Notes: generated by a model not told the origin, from the letters alone. Shown: positions 1 through 12,843, counted from the stretch's first letter. The stretch: 64,000 nt of DNA from Gymnopilus junonius (GCA_015501075.1 JADNYJ010000082.1:1-64000); one strand, 5' to 3'. Made by a program: numbers and translations.

Positions 1-2734
1 CATCATCTACACCCTCCTGTCCTGCTGGACCCGGTTCCACCGCATCGGGGCCTCCAACATCGTCGTATGGGACGAGGCGCACTTTGGGAAATTCGGCTCG
101 CACTACCTCAAGCGCGAGTTCTACTTTGACGTCCACCCGCCGTTGGGGAAGATGCTGGTCGGCCTCGCGGGGTTGTTAGCGGGGTATGATGGCAGTTTTG
201 AGTTTAAGAGCGGCGAGGCGTATCCGGAGAGTGTGCCGTATGTCGCTATGCGGGTGATGCTGGCGTTGTTTGGGGTGGGGATGGTGCCGCTGGGGTGGTA
301 TACGAGCGTGGAGCTGGGGATGAGCAGGTGGGCGTGTCATTTGACGGCGTTGATGGTGTTGTTGGGTACGTGCTGGCATTTTGGAATTGGGATTTCTTGT
401 TGAGCTGACTGAATAATCATAACAGATGTGGGTTGGTTGTGCATATCTAGATTTATTCTACTGGACTCGATGCTCCTGTTCTTCACGTTCCTTACTGTTT
501 TCTGTTTAACTAAATTTCATAATCAACAATACCAGCAAGTCTCTTTCTTCCTCCGCCACTGACTGACCACTCACGCTTCCTCTCTTCCAGGTCGTTCTCC
601 GTCGACTGGTGGACATGGCTCTTCCTCACTGGGACGTCTATCGGTGCCGTCACCAGGTAAGCTTCACCTCCATCTACCATGTGCCATCCTCACCTCACCT
701 CACCTCCGTAGTGTGAAAATGATCGGTCTGTTCGTCACCGCCCTCGTAGGTGTCTACACGATCGAAGACCTCTGGGAGAAATTCGGTGACACCAAAATGA
801 CCTGGGTACGTTATCTCTCTCACCAATACCACCAGTAGCCGTCTAATTCGATTTGACCCCACACAGCGCGAACAAGCTAAACACTGGGGCGCACGCGTCC
901 TTTGTCTGATCATCGTGCCCATCCTGGTGTTCATGCTCAGCTTCAAAATCCACTTTATGATTTTGAACCATTCAGGTCCTGGGGATGCGCAGATGAGCTC
1001 TTTGTTCCAAGCTAATCTCGTCGGGAACGATTTCGCTCAGAATCCTCTCGGTAAGCCTCTCATCCTCTCTTCCCAATCCAAACACTGACACCCCTCATCT
1101 CCCCCTCCTCCAGAAATCGCCTATGGATCCAAAATCACACTGAAAAACATGGGCTGGGGTGGCGGCCTGCTGCACTCACACGTGCAAACATACCCGGTGG
1201 GCTCAAACCAGCAACAAGTGACGTGCTACCACTACAAAGACAACAACAACGAATGGACGGTCCTGCCTCGATGGAACGAGCCGCCTTACAACCCGACCTC
1301 GCCGGAACTGCGATACCTCAAACACGGGGACACCATCATCCTGCGGCACGTCCCCACCACGCGGAATCTGCACTCGCACACGGTGCTGGCGCCCGTGACG
1401 AAGCTGAATTACGAGGTGTCGTGTTATGGGAACGAGACGATTGGGGACCATCACGATCATTGGCGGGTGGAAGTGGTGGATGACGTGAAGCGCGGGGGAA
1501 GGGCGGGGATGTGGGCCGTATACACTCGTTGACGACGCGACTGAGGTTGAGGCATGAGACGCTGGGATGTTATTTGAGAGCGTCGAATGGTATTTTACCG
1601 CAGTGGGGGTTCAAGCAGGTTGAGGTGAGCTGTGATAAGGAGGATAATAAGGGTGATGAACATACGTATTGGAATGTGGAGAGTCATTGGAATGAACGGT
1701 GTATGTTGTTATTTCCTCCTCCTCTCTTCCTCTCCTCCTTTCTCGTCTCCTACCAAACCCGCATCTAACACATCCTTTCTTTGTATCTCTAGTACCCCCC
1801 GGCGACACCAAATTCTACCGCTCCCCGTTCCTCCGGGACTTTTGGCACCTCAATGTCGCCATGATGACCTCCAACAACGCGCTCATCCCGGACCCCGACA
1901 AAGAGGACATCCTCGCCTCCAAGCCTTTCGATTGGCCTTTACTCCGCCTCGGCCTGAGGATGTGCGGCTGGGGCGATACGCAGCTCAAGTATTATTTGAT
2001 GGGCACGCCGGTGGTATGGTGGGGCAGCACGTTGGCTCTGGGGGCGATGGTGTTGGCGGTGGGCGTGTATTGGGGGAGGTGGCAGAGGAAATATAGAGAT
2101 ATGGACGCGCGTGAGTTTGTTTTTGGATTTATGGGCTTTGAATTTGGTGAGATGCTGATTTTCGCTTTTTTTTTTTTTTCGACAGATGAATGGGATCATT
2201 TCTTGTATGTGGGCAAGATCGCTGGGTTTGGTTGGTTCTTCCATTTTGGTGCGTCGTTCGATTCCTCTAGCCTGCTTTGTTTGGGCCCTAGCTCCTGACG
2301 CTTTGGCTTTGAATTCTCAGTGCCCTTCCTTATCATGGGTCGCGTCACCTACTTGCATCATTACGTAAGACCCTCTCCCTTTCCTCCACCCTTACTCCTT
2401 ACTTACCCCTCCTCCCTCCTCTATCCGCTAGCTCCCCACGCTCTACTTTGCCGTCCTCATGCTCTCACATGTCCTTGACCACTTCATATTCACCTCCAAG
2501 CACCTCTCTGAACGCACTAAATTGATAGCGTTCGGGATTTGTGCGGGATCGGTGGTCGGCACGTTCTGGTGGTTCAAGGCGGTAGCGTTTGGGATTGAGG
2601 GCCCGGTTAATGAACATTTGGGGTTGCAGTGGCGGGATGTGAGTTTTGTTTGGATTTTCTTTTTTTGGTTTTTTGATTCTGACTTTTTTTTCTTTTTGCA
2701 GAGCTGGAATATCTACGAGCCGCATCAAAATTAA
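1..2734 (+). CDS. PMT2: Protein O-mannosyltransferase, PMT2 family (5' end outside window; one frameshift)
   Basis: The enzyme transfers mannose from dolichol-phosphate-mannose to Ser/Thr of secretory proteins in the ER membrane. The window opens inside the first luminal segment, with the family motif [13 protein letters not shown] followed by [16 protein letters not shown] rather than FDEVHFG points to the PMT2 branch. Then come hydrophobic helices, MIR-like repeats (from about 1145 to 1690), the conserved LPP-x-D segment, MASNNAL-type and CGWGD motifs, and C-terminal helices ending in YEPHQN with stop at 2732-2734. Exons read: 1-365, 426-534, 591-656, 712-805, 867 onward, up to 1700, 1793 onward, up to 2638, 2702-2734. 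The intron at 535-590 starts with GC. Near 1490-1512 the reading frame ends in TGA, while the next frame continues the conserved family sequence, so one base is missing in a G-rich run. It may be a sequencing error or a real null. Confidence 0.93.
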
Positions 2735-4150
2735 TTATAGAGGATATTGTCATGTCAAAACGAGTCGAGAGTTTGTTCGAGGGTTCGAGGATTTGTGAGA
2801 TTTGTGGTTGGTGAAATTTGAGTTGTCTTACTTGCTATTGCCGTTGCCGTTGTTGTATTGGAAAGGTATGGGAAGTATTTACGCAAAGTATTTCATTCTT
2901 TGATTACTCTTATGATGGACTGTTGGTTTCGTAGTACTATCGCATATACACCCCCCCACTTCCCTCGCTTTCGACTTAATTTAATTCGAATTTCATCTTT
3001 TTTTCCGACTCGGGTTGTTAGGGCTACAATTATAGAATCCAGATACTCAGGAAGAGGAAAATTCAAACCTTGGAATTTAAGTGGATTTATAGGCGGGTAA
3101 TTTTACCTTGGACTTGAATGTGATTTCGACTGTACCGGTGAATTGTCGGGGGGGACTGCTGGATGAGAGCATAAGAGTGGCCGGAAGTAATAAATAAGCC
3201 CAGTACAGTATGAGTACATCATCAAGACACAGCAAAGTGGGGGTTCGTGTTTGATACAACAGAAAAAGGTGCGATCCGCTCCGTTCATGTTTCCGTTTGG
3301 TTTCCATTCAACTTTGACATGAGAAATGACATGGAAAATTATAGAGTGCTGATATGTTTTTTGCTCACCTCAGAGGAACGATCCTGAACAAGTGGACGGT
3401 ACTAATTTAATACTGAATCCATTGCTGGACACTTCCAACTAATACAATATCCAGCCCACACTCAAATTATGAACATGAAGAACATGTTTGATACCATTCA
3501 CCCAGACCTGCATGCACACCTCATAAACGCTTTCAGGGAACACCATGACGCAGAAGAAACAAGAAAAGTCATGAACAAGATGGCGACAGGAAGAATAGAT
3601 ATCAGATAGACCAATGTGCCTAATACAGGGGAACACGCCAACGCTGTTGCGACCACGTTCGGGAATTCCAAGATATGTGTACAAACACATTCCATGAGAT
3701 GACTGACACCTGATGCGCAGGTGGGACAATGTCCATGAAGCGTCGCATGCTTTGGGGATCACGAAGGATTATTTTTCACAGAATCCTCATGACCACCATG
3801 ATACCACGGCTATTTCCTCTCTGCAAAGAAAGGTGTCCTCTTGGTTCTGATGTTAAAAGTGGCTGTAAGTGTGGTCAGGGGGTTTTCGATGCCTCAGACT
3901 GACAACTTGTTTTTTTTTCTTGTTAGATTTAAATCAAGATTTTGAGCATCTCAAAGCACTGCATCACATGTAATGCATAAGAATGCCGATTGCTACCAGG
4001 TCTTTGCTCACACTGCCATGCACGGGCTCAATGCACCTCTCTGAAGAAGTTCAAGGCTAACTGCAAACCAGGAGAAAAGAAGGGCACACACTGTACATAG
4101 TTATTAGATTTCTCGAAGCCATAATACATCATGGTTATGAAAGACGCATA
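2735..4150. other. Intergenic, no supported gene
   Basis: This holds the 3' flank of PMT2. A short hydrophobic minus-strand ORF lies at 3498-3695 (65 codons) and an overlapping one at 3439-3762. Neither matches a family I recognise and no neighbouring exon completes them, so neither is called a gene. Confidence 0.5.
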
Positions 4151-5565
4151 TCATTCAAATATGTCATTCTCGAGGCTATTCCTTACAATTTCTTTTAAAT
4201 TGACATATCTTCTCCCATTGGCACAACTCCTACGCCACTCTGGCCCTTTAGGACCCATGCTAACCCCTCGAAGCGCAGGATAACGGGCGGCGAGCAAATT
4301 AAGATACTTTGTACTGTATCGGTGGTTGACCACCTCTTCAAAATGGTGGAATGCTTCACGCTCTGAATGTTCTGAACGTTCGAGCAAGGTCTCGAGGCAT
4401 ATTTCCTCTATATCTGGGGGTAAAGGAAGTCTTCCCTCAGCCAATCCACGCCAAAAGGCCTGTCGCAAAAGTAAAATGAGCACTAATAAATGACACATTG
4501 TTTATGCGAATGGGCGTACTTCTCTGACAACGGAACATAGTCGCTTGTCACAAGACTCCCCAGAGGACTCGATGATGAATGAAGCCGTCAATTTACGCAG
4601 TCCTGGAAGGAGTCTACTATTACTTGGAGCATGTTATCAAGAATGACGCGAGGTAAGAAAAGCTCTCGGATAGGAGTGTTGCCTTTCTGCACATGCGACA
4701 ATGCTTCGCCAATATCTTCATCAGAAACCGGTGCAAAATAGGATCCATGTCGAGGGCTTATAATTTCTAGACGTTCAATAGACGACCAGGGACGACATTC
4801 TTTATCATATTAAAAGGACCTTTGAAAGCCCGCAGCTGGAGACAGACTGAGAGTGGCAGGTCGAACGAGGATAGCAGACAATCACAGTCCTCCACAACAC
4901 TGAGTCCTTCCAAGTTGGGGCAAGCATCGAGTAACATCAGTAAGCCAGATACATCGCGAGTAAAGCGTGGAATTGGAATTGTTAAATAGACCAATCTCTG
5001 GAGGAAACCCTGCATGGCGGTATTTGATACAACTTGTTCAAGTCGAGAAGTATCACTTATCACCATCGAAACCTTGGACAAAGAAGAGATTTGTTCCAGT
5101 GCCTTTAGAATTTCGCTGTGAGTCGCAACTCCGTGCAATGTAAGTGTAAACCTTTGCATGCTCTTGAATGATGGAAGGAGCAGTGCAAAATCCTTCATTA
5201 GAGACTGAAAATCTGAATAGAAAGCGGTAACCACTGGGGAGGGCTTCAGGCGAAAAACTTCTCTGGGATGATCAGTCCATGCCAGCTCCAACTCACGCAC
5301 ATGGTGGGCAAGATTAGAGTGCGTTGCGAGACGTTTAAGATGCTCAGAGATGGGCTTCAGCACGTTAGAATTTCGACTTAGCCAGTCTTCGCTCAGACCT
5401 TCGAGCAAGGTGGCCCAACGCAGGAAAGAAACATGTCTAAATAAGGGCCGTACGGCGATGTCGTGGAAGTGATGGCAGCGAGGCACAGGCCTTGACGTCC
5501 TCTTGAGAACAATATCGGAAGCACATATCCCATATTTCAACGGGAATGTAGTCAGGGAACTTCAT
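4151..5565 (-). pseudogene. F-box / leucine-rich-repeat-like protein, frameshifted
   Basis: F-box proteins recruit targets to SCF ubiquitin ligases. The start at 5565 opens with MKFPDYIPVEIWDMCF, a typical basidiomycete F-box start (P-x-E-I-W), followed by helical LRR-like sequence and a C-terminal region ending NDIFE at 4151. The frame changes at least three times. It shifts inside the F-box near 5480, between the ACAS and RCHHFHDIA segments. It shifts near 4795, where one frame stops after RLLNV and another continues with PWSSIERLEII. It shifts again near 4620. A plausible intron lies at about 4457-4523. Joined across these shifts the sequence reads as one continuous gene of about 440 residues. 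It is therefore either a young pseudogene or a gene hit by indel errors. Confidence 0.7.
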
Positions 5566-7308
5566 TTTGGCCTGTCGCTGTCGAAGATGCAATGAGAGGG
5601 GGTAAAATCCACTGTGGCTGACTTACATGAGATTTGATTCTGTAACTAGAAGGGTGATAAGTCCTATCCTGAGGAAGGACAAAAGATGTTCTGGCACGGC
5701 CAGGAATGCAAGGTAACTCATCCATGAAGCTGGATTAAATAGAAGGAAATTTTCTCTTCATGCATCCTAAAAACAATGGTTTATCTTGTTTGGAACAGTA
5801 TAAGGGATAAGGTTACCATTGATGTTCATCAAGGTGACACCCCTTGTTCAATAGTTCATCCGAGCCTTGTTAAGACCCTTCAACGATTTACAAGGAGAAT
5901 GAGAACACTATCGGTTGATCGACTCACATCGCATTGGAATGATTCATTCCATATCTCCAGCAATTCCTTGGCATAGAAAGGGTAGAACAACTTTTTCTTC
6001 TCCAAGGATGAGAGTGAACGGTGTGCCACTTACCTGAGGGCTTAATGAGGTTCGGTTTACTTAAATAAGTGCAGCAAGATTTACCCATGAAAATTGCATT
6101 GCTGAGACAACAGCAAAGAGGGGCACCAGAGGCGGAAAGGGGAGAAACCCATGGAAGCGACCTACCACGCACTGCGCAGAGATGTAGATAGATGTCCAAG
6201 AAGCGGGACGCCGCCGTCCGATATACTGAATGCCTATTTTGAGTACAAGACAAGTCCTGAATTGGAAGAAATGTCAGTCGACATCATACACTCGAGGACC
6301 ACATGCCCACCAAGTTCTAGAGGCCGAAACTGGTAACAGAAGCCAAAGCCCCTAATCGCACTTTCATCCAGATACTCCAACTCCACGAGCTTACAAACTA
6401 ACTTTCAATTCCACTCTTGACAGTGCTCGAATTGCGGAACTGGCTTCTGCCAAATGGGATCTCCGACCGGTGGTAAGACCGCATGACGGTCTCTCCAAGG
6501 CAATCCGAGCTTATACTATCCGAGGCTTCTTCGTATAGCCGTGCATTCCTGGAGGCTATCCTCAATAGCAGACGTCAGTGCTATCTAACCGGTCGGTGTT
6601 TCCAACGACCTGGATAACTTTTCCAATATTTGGGATTGCAGGGGACGGAATGAAAATAAACCAATGTGCGCGCGCACTCTCGTAGCACTCATATCCAAGG
6701 AAAATGTCACGGTGCGTGTAGGACTTGGCCGGTGGGGGTTCGCTGCGAAAACAGAGGCTACCGAGCTGCATTCATGACCAAATCTACGTTACTAACGGGG
6801 TTTAGACCTTCAACATTAGCGCCTAAATAAAATCGAAGCTAAGACCTAAGTTGGAGTCACTGTGAATATGAGACGGGCGCGTACGTGTCTTCGTGACCAT
6901 GCCCGGAGCGGGTCGAGTAATTGAGGTAACTTTCCTGGAATCCCCATCCTAAGGCGCGATTTGTTGCCTAAATCGACACTGCGGGCGAGTTGTTTCAACA
7001 TGTATGAGTGAAAGGTTTGAGGAAAAGTGATACAGTTTCGAACTCCGCTTGCCCGAAAAGGCCGAGAGGCCCCTATGCTGCTCCTTTCTGACAACCGCGC
7101 CTCGTCCAGTCGACTTGCTCTCTCACCTATTACATAAGTGGTGAAGACTTGGATTAAACCTTCACAATAACCGGAACCTCATGATCCATTTATCGCCTGA
7201 ATGCATCGCGAGATGATAAAGGTTCAAGTACGTGTAAATAGCCATGTCCTCATTTGAAGTATCGACAATTCACAAGGCGGCAGGTCCGCCATGGCGTCGT
7301 ATACTTCA
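5566..7308. other. Intergenic or gene relics, nothing recognised
   Basis: Only short ORFs are present, for example minus-strand 5924-6253. Near 5960-6020 the minus strand can be read as a short charged segment (GEEKVVLPFYAKELLEIW), perhaps a relic exon, but no family was recognised and no intact gene can be supported. Confidence 0.4.
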
Positions 7309-9217
7309 TTAGCCATCAACCTCTATGTCTGCTAGATTGAGATATCCAAATCCTCCATGCATCCATGTTGCGCCCTCTGGAATGCCCTCTGGAACGCCAG
7401 GCTTTTTCCAGTTTGCACGACACCATACACAAGTAAGGTCCTGCAAGCGAGCCTCTGACGTTCGTTTCCCTGTCAGTTACAACAGTTCAGCAAAAGAAGG
7501 TCGGAGGGGGACGAGAAAAAGGACTAGCCGTACATTACTGGAAACACTCATTATGCAATGCGCTTCCACATTCCTGGCAGAAAGTGAGGGAATTAGTGCT
7601 GGGTTTTTTTCCTCTGGGCTGATGTTCCAAACGTGTTTTTCTTCCCGGCCTCCCAGCCCTGTGTTATACCTGTGTTTTAAACAGTGTTTTTCTTTACATA
7701 ATCCAATTTTTCGAATTTTAATTTTCTGGCTTAAAAATTCTCTCAAATGAGGTTCCTGGCTTTAGTTTAGACTGAACCCTTTTGTCTACCTTCTCCTGTA
7801 ATGATTTTGTGGCTTGTGTGGATGAGAATATCGTTCAGAGGGCTGAGCAACACCCATATCATGTGATGTGACTCCCCGTGACATCCTGCCAAGGTTCCGC
7901 ATGGCTTATATTTGCAGCCGATTTTCCATTTTTAGGACTGATCCCTGGTCGAAGAAGCAATTCAAGCGCTTTGAACTTTCAAAGTAGGTTGTCCATATGC
8001 TCAAATCCCCGAAATTCATTGATTATTAGATGAAATATATGAATGATTTATCACAGTAAAACACAGAGGATTTTGGACCCCCTGATGTTAAAAACGTTAG
8101 AAACATGTTAAAAACCATGTGAAAAACTACACTGTTTTAAACGTCCCAGTAAAACACCCAGCACTAGAGGGAATCTTCCACCGCTTCATGCATGATATCA
8201 TAGCAGATCGGACAGTCGTCATCAGGGCCTAGTATACATTTCTTGCCAAGGTCAATGTCAACTGGGATTTTGCCTGTTGCCCGTCCATAGGCCTCACATA
8301 TGTGTGGGTGAGCCATTGAATTGGGAGCTAGAGGCGCATCACGAAATATTTGTTCAAGCTCGGTTGACAGCAGGGCTCTATGACAAAATGAAGAATCAGA
8401 GGGCAATCATCCAAAGATGAGACGAAGTTTCCGACTTTTGATACCATAGGGCAGATTCACGCCGCACTTGAAGAACTAAAGAACGTTAATGATGTGATCA
8501 AGTTGCAGTAATAAGTTTCTAAACCCACCTTTCAAGAATACGAACAACTAGAGAAAATAGGTCGGAGGTCAATGTCAGCCAAAAAAAGACTACAGAGAAT
8601 AACATACGACGTGCTTGCAGGTTCTTTCCCATTGTGCATCGGGACCTGTACGAATGAATGAATCGAGTCAATGGGTACGACGACTTAGATATCAAAGCAA
8701 CGTGCAATTGCATCGCGACATTTTATCGATCATTACGGTATAGACCTTTCACACATGAAGAACCGTTAGGAGATATTCATCATAAGAGTAAAGGATAGAC
8801 CTACGTTGCCGGTGGAACCAAGGATGCTGAATTCTTCGCGAAGCTCCCCTTCGTTTCGTCGACGGTCTACCAAGAACATTCTGAGCACAGTTTTAGTCAG
8901 AAATTGACAACACTGGATCAACAAGATTGCTCGCCGTTGTGTCATCACTCGCTCGACTCTGTCCAAAAAATCCCAAGGACAAGTCTTCCGGTAAGGAGCA
9001 GCTCGCTTTTCACCCTGAGGTTCAGACGCATCCGCCGCTTTCTTCTTTCCTTTCCCTGTCGCTTTTGAATGCGAGGCCCGGTTTGGAGCCTTCTGCCGCG
9101 CTTTCTTTAACTTAGGACTAGGTCTCCATCCTGTTCTGCCTCATGCGAGGTGGAGGGAGCTTCCTCGGCAGTGAGTTTGCGTTTGGCGACCATGATTTTG
9201 TATTTCAAAGCTGGCAT
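7309..9217 (-). pseudogene. SWIM zinc-finger / RING-finger protein, split by a MITE
   Basis: The family combines a SWIM finger (CxC...CxH) with a C-terminal RING and probably acts in ubiquitination; it is common in Agaricomycetes. Read on the minus strand: start at 9217 (MPALKYKIMVAKR) or 9193, a Lys/Ala-rich linker, DFLDRVERVMTQR, FSILGSTGNV then VYTV, the SWIM residues RCNC (about 8712) and CKHV (about 8615), ALLSTELEQIFRDAPLAP, GRATGKIPVD and the first RING pair CPICYD (about 8205). Coding sequence is cut at 8167 by an inserted element and resumes at 7593 with the remaining RING residues (CQECGSALHNEC, then CVWC), ending DIEVDG with stop at 7309-7311. A one-base deletion near 9115 (CCC to CC) also breaks the N-terminus. 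The gene is not functional as read. Confidence 0.8.
7594..8166. mobile_element. Non-autonomous hAT-type MITE inserted in the SWIM-RING gene
   Basis: The 573 bp element starts TAGTGCTGGGT and ends with its reverse complement, with 11 perfect terminal bases and weaker matching beyond. It is flanked by the 8 bp direct repeat GAGGGAAT at 7586-7593 and 8167-8174. An 8 bp duplication is the hAT hallmark. It has no coding capacity and is AT-rich, with several TTTTAAAC-like runs. Removing the element and one repeat copy restores continuous RING coding sequence, which independently confirms the boundaries. Confidence 0.88.
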
Positions 9218-9909
9218 CTTGACGAGGCGAGGTCCTTTATCTGAAGCCAAAAGCCGTCTCACGCGAGTCATGCCGACAATTGTTCAGCGCCCACGACTCG
9301 ACTTCGACGTGGCGGATGGGATACTGATGCATGTACGTCGTTGAGAGACACTTTATGACAGTCTTCGCGAGATATGTGAGTAGCAGCCGTGAAATTGAGG
9401 GAGGGAAGACGTGTGGCAGGTCGTCGAGGTGATGGTTGAAATCAAAAGCGTGATCTGAAGTTATGAAGGTCTGAACTCCGCCACTTTCTAACAATTGATG
9501 ACGGTGTTCAGAGGTAGGTTGCTTGAAAGCATCTTGACTAGATCATTTGAACTATGGCGCATTTTCCTAGTCTACTCGAATCCAGAAGCTTTTTGGAAGA
9601 CATTTGCGCGTTACAGCTGGGTAACTTTAGGCAAGTCCTATATCTTCCGAGTGTAAAATTTTCTGACAATGAATATATGTATTTCCATGAAATTCAGAGC
9701 AGCTTTGGCTCTACGCATAGCAGTTATGAAAAGTCACCTGGCTTGAGTGGGTGTAGGCGTACATAAGGCCGCGGTGGACGCGGAAAGGCGACGCTGTGCC
9801 GATTACAGTGCCTTGAGCTCCAAGAATCGTCTGAGACACAGAATCAACCAAGGACCCACTAAAAGGCACACAAAACCTTCCCTCCCTCCCTTCTTTACCA
9901 CCATCGTCT
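9218..9909. other. Intergenic, divergent promoters of SWIM-RING gene and first P450
   Basis: A minus-strand ORF at 9237-9494 (85 codons, no recognised domain) lies directly upstream of the SWIM-RING start and may be 5' untranslated sequence or a relic. No other gene is supported. Confidence 0.35.
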
Positions 9910-12390
9910 ATGTCATTTACAAACCTGTCAAGCTGGCTAAAGCTGCTCGAGGACAATACACTCAAAGTGCTCCTCTGTGCCTCTTACGCTGTGATATTGA
10001 TAGTTGCCATGCTTTATATGAATTCTACTGGACCTAGCAATGTGAATCGCCCTCCTGGACCCCTTCATCATTTCTTTGGGCTGAACAACCCGTCTTCTGG
10101 ATTGCATGCATGACAAGCTTTGAAATCTTTACACGACAAATACGGTACACGTTTTATCCCTTCCTCTCTTCGCTATTGAAACGAGCATTACAGTTATGGG
10201 ACCAATAATTTCTCTCTATCAAGGAAGGCGTTTCCTTATCAGTAAGCACTTCCGGAAATCGATTTGCTGGTAACCATTGTTTATTTTATAACTATGCTTG
10301 ATTGAATTCAGGTCTGGGAAGCCTCAAGGCTGCTACAGAGTTGCTTGAGAAACGAGGCGCCCTATATTCAGGCAGACCACGTAATATTATAGCGTCTGTT
10401 CAAATCAAAGTTCTTCAAGGCTTCCCCTTATCTGCGTTCTTTTTAGATCAGAACTTGTATCTGGAGGAATGAGAGGTATAAGTATGCCGTACGGAAAGAG
10501 ATGGCGCGACCGGAGATTAGTAAGTAATCTGACCTTCCTTTTCTTTTGTAATGGCTTTAAAATGTGCGTCTTTTCTAGCTCATGCACACAGGACTAGGAA
10601 ACCAGGCGTCGAACGACTATAGGAGTATTCATACTCTGGAATCCAAGATGATCTCCTGCTTGAGATTGACCCTTCACATTACGGCATCCACATTCGCCAG
10701 TAAATTTGATTTCTTCGCTATACTTTTATGTAAAAACGGTTCATGTTGATACGCACAAGAGCTCTAGCTTCAATTAGCTTGTGTATTGGTTATGGGGGGC
10801 GCGTAGAGTCGCTCAATGACTGTCTTTGACCGTCAAGTTTCGCAGATTTTGAACGGTTTGTCTTATAACCTTTTGATATGAATTGCGGAGTTCTGAGGAC
10901 CGAACCTTACTGAATATAACTTCCAGCTATAGGTATGCATAGCTATTAATCATTGTCGTCCCGTTCTGGATTTATTTATTTTATTATCCAGCGAACCAGG
11001 GAAATACCTAGTCGAATCTGTAAAGATTAATTTCTGGGTTTCAGTCGGCATTCGATCTGATGATTCTCTATTGCTTGCAGTGACCTATTTTCCTGAAGCT
11101 GCCCTGTATGTCTCGCATGCCGTTCGTCGATATTCATTCTTACTGATGGCCACTGAGCGCTTCTTCCAGTGGTTTAGATACGGGCCAGAAGCTCAGCAAA
11201 AGAGAGATACCAAAACCTACATGTCACTCTTTCAACGAAACCAAAGAAAAAATATCAAGCGGCCGAGCCCCTCCATTCCCATTTATCTTGAAGAAAGGAT
11301 TGGAAAGGCAGGCGAAGTATGGAATGACTGACCTGAAAATGGCATTTGGCCTCTCTGCACCGTTTTCTGCTGGGGTGGCAACTGTGAGTCATATTCAGAC
11401 GCTCTTTTAGTAGCCAACTGAGTTTCGTTATAGACGTACACCACACTTAAAGTGTTTGTTCGTGAGTATTGAGCTCCTGACGTACTCTTAAAAGTTTCTA
11501 ATCCTTCATAGTTGCTATGTTAAACCACCCTCACATCATGCGAAAAGCTCAAGAGGAAATCGACAACGTAATTGGCGCACACCGTTTTCTGGAATTTCAG
11601 GACTGGCATTCTTTGCCATACACGAGAGCCGTCATTAAGGAGACTATGAGGTACGATGCTGGCTGCTGTGAATTTTACGGCTCTAAGCCTTTCTGGCATC
11701 GATTACTCCTAGGTGGCGCATAGTTTTCCCCTGGGTGTTCCTCATGAAGTTGGTACAGATGACGAGTATGAGAAGATGCACATTCCTCATGGAAGCTCCT
11801 TGGTTGCGAACGCATAGTACGTCCGATCTTTACCAACTTATCACATTCAGATGGCGCATGGCTTGAAGTTTAATCAGTAAAGACGAGAAGGTATCTACAT
11901 TGAGTTCCTTTTATTTCTCATGGGCTCACGAATTTTTACTTCTAGTTGTTCCCGTCGCCGGACAAGTTCAAACCAGAACGGTTCTTAGAGATCGAAACGA
12001 TGGGTAAATACATCTCTCCGGAAGCTGTGAATTCGATTTTTATCTTTGGTTTTGGAAGGTGTATCTGTCCTAGGATACATATTGCTTAGAATTCTCTCGG
12101 TTTATCATCATCTCGAGGTCAGTTATTTTCTCCTTAGTCTAGCTTAAGCAACAGAATTACATTGACGATTCGTGATAAAGACTCCTTTGGGCATTCGACA
12201 TCTTTCCACTGAAAGATAGAAACAAAAATGACGTCCTTCCATCCGTGGCTATGGAAGATTTTATAGAGGGGCTGGTGGTCCGCCCTTGTCCGTTCTACTT
12301 CTCTTAAGGTTAAGGAAAGGCAAGGAAGGTCGTTCAATTATCTTAGAGGAATCTAAGCGGGCGAAAGAGGAAGTTTTGTCGTGGTCTTGA
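9910..12390 (+). pseudogene. Cytochrome P450 (first of a tandem pair), decayed
   Basis: Class II fungal P450s are ER-anchored monooxygenases. The start at 9910 gives an N-terminal hydrophobic anchor followed by a Pro-rich hinge (RPPGP). Further motifs appear in order across short introns: SELVSGGMRG, a C-helix WxxxR (WRDRR), an I-helix SAGVAT, the K-helix ExxR (ETMR), FKPERF, and a heme loop read as FGFGRCICPRIHI. Compared with the family pattern FGFGRRxCPG, the conserved Arg is Cys and the Gly after CP is Arg. An in-frame TGA at 10111-10113 replaces a Trp codon present in the second copy (TGG to TGA). The frame is also lost near the C-terminus. It is a pseudogene with several independent hits. 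The subfamily is not assigned. Confidence 0.82.
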
Positions 12391-12524
12391 TCCAAGCTCT
12401 GCCTATCTATTCAACTGCTATGAACAGTTATACATTTTTAATTATAACTCCGAAGTTCATCTCTTGCTTCAAAGAAAGGCGACTCTACTTCTCCGAAACT
12501 CAACTCTACATCTTGAATTCTAGG

Positions 12525-12843
12525 TCTTGGAGAGGATGCAGTGCCGTCAGCTTTAGATTTGCGGCTTTCAGAAGGGCTTACTTCGTGGCAGTGGTTTGTC
12601 AATCAGGTGGTTCATTACTATCAGGACCTAACAACTTTGACAGACCAGCAAACTTCACTTAGTTACTATTTTGAACCCGTGAAGATGCGCAACTTTGGGG
12701 TCTATGGTGCGGAGAAAGATGCCTATAACTCCCTGCCAATTCGGCATAATGAAGGAATGATAGTGAAAGAAGCCGCTGGAACGCTTAAGAGTGTTCCGAA
12801 CGAAATTTATATGTCTACAATTGGAGTCAGAGTTCTTACGTAG
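12525..12843 (+). other. Unrecognised coding-like exon fragment between the P450s
   Basis: After a good acceptor (TTCTAG at about 12524) an open frame of about 105 codons runs to the stop at 12841-12843. Its composition looks coding (EDAVPSALDLRLSEGL, later VKMRNFGVYGAEKDAYNSLP) and unlike random sequence. No domain was recognised and no other exon was found. It may be the tail of a gene lost during P450 duplication. Confidence 0.35.

Noticed and set aside
1455..1560. An intron that would remove the PMT2 frameshift
   Set aside because: Every GT-AG choice would also remove the conserved RIHSLTT-type sequence; a base deletion is simpler.
3439..3762. Minus-strand ORFs resembling a small membrane protein
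   Set aside because: No family, no splice partners and no conserved motif; hydrophobicity alone is weak evidence.
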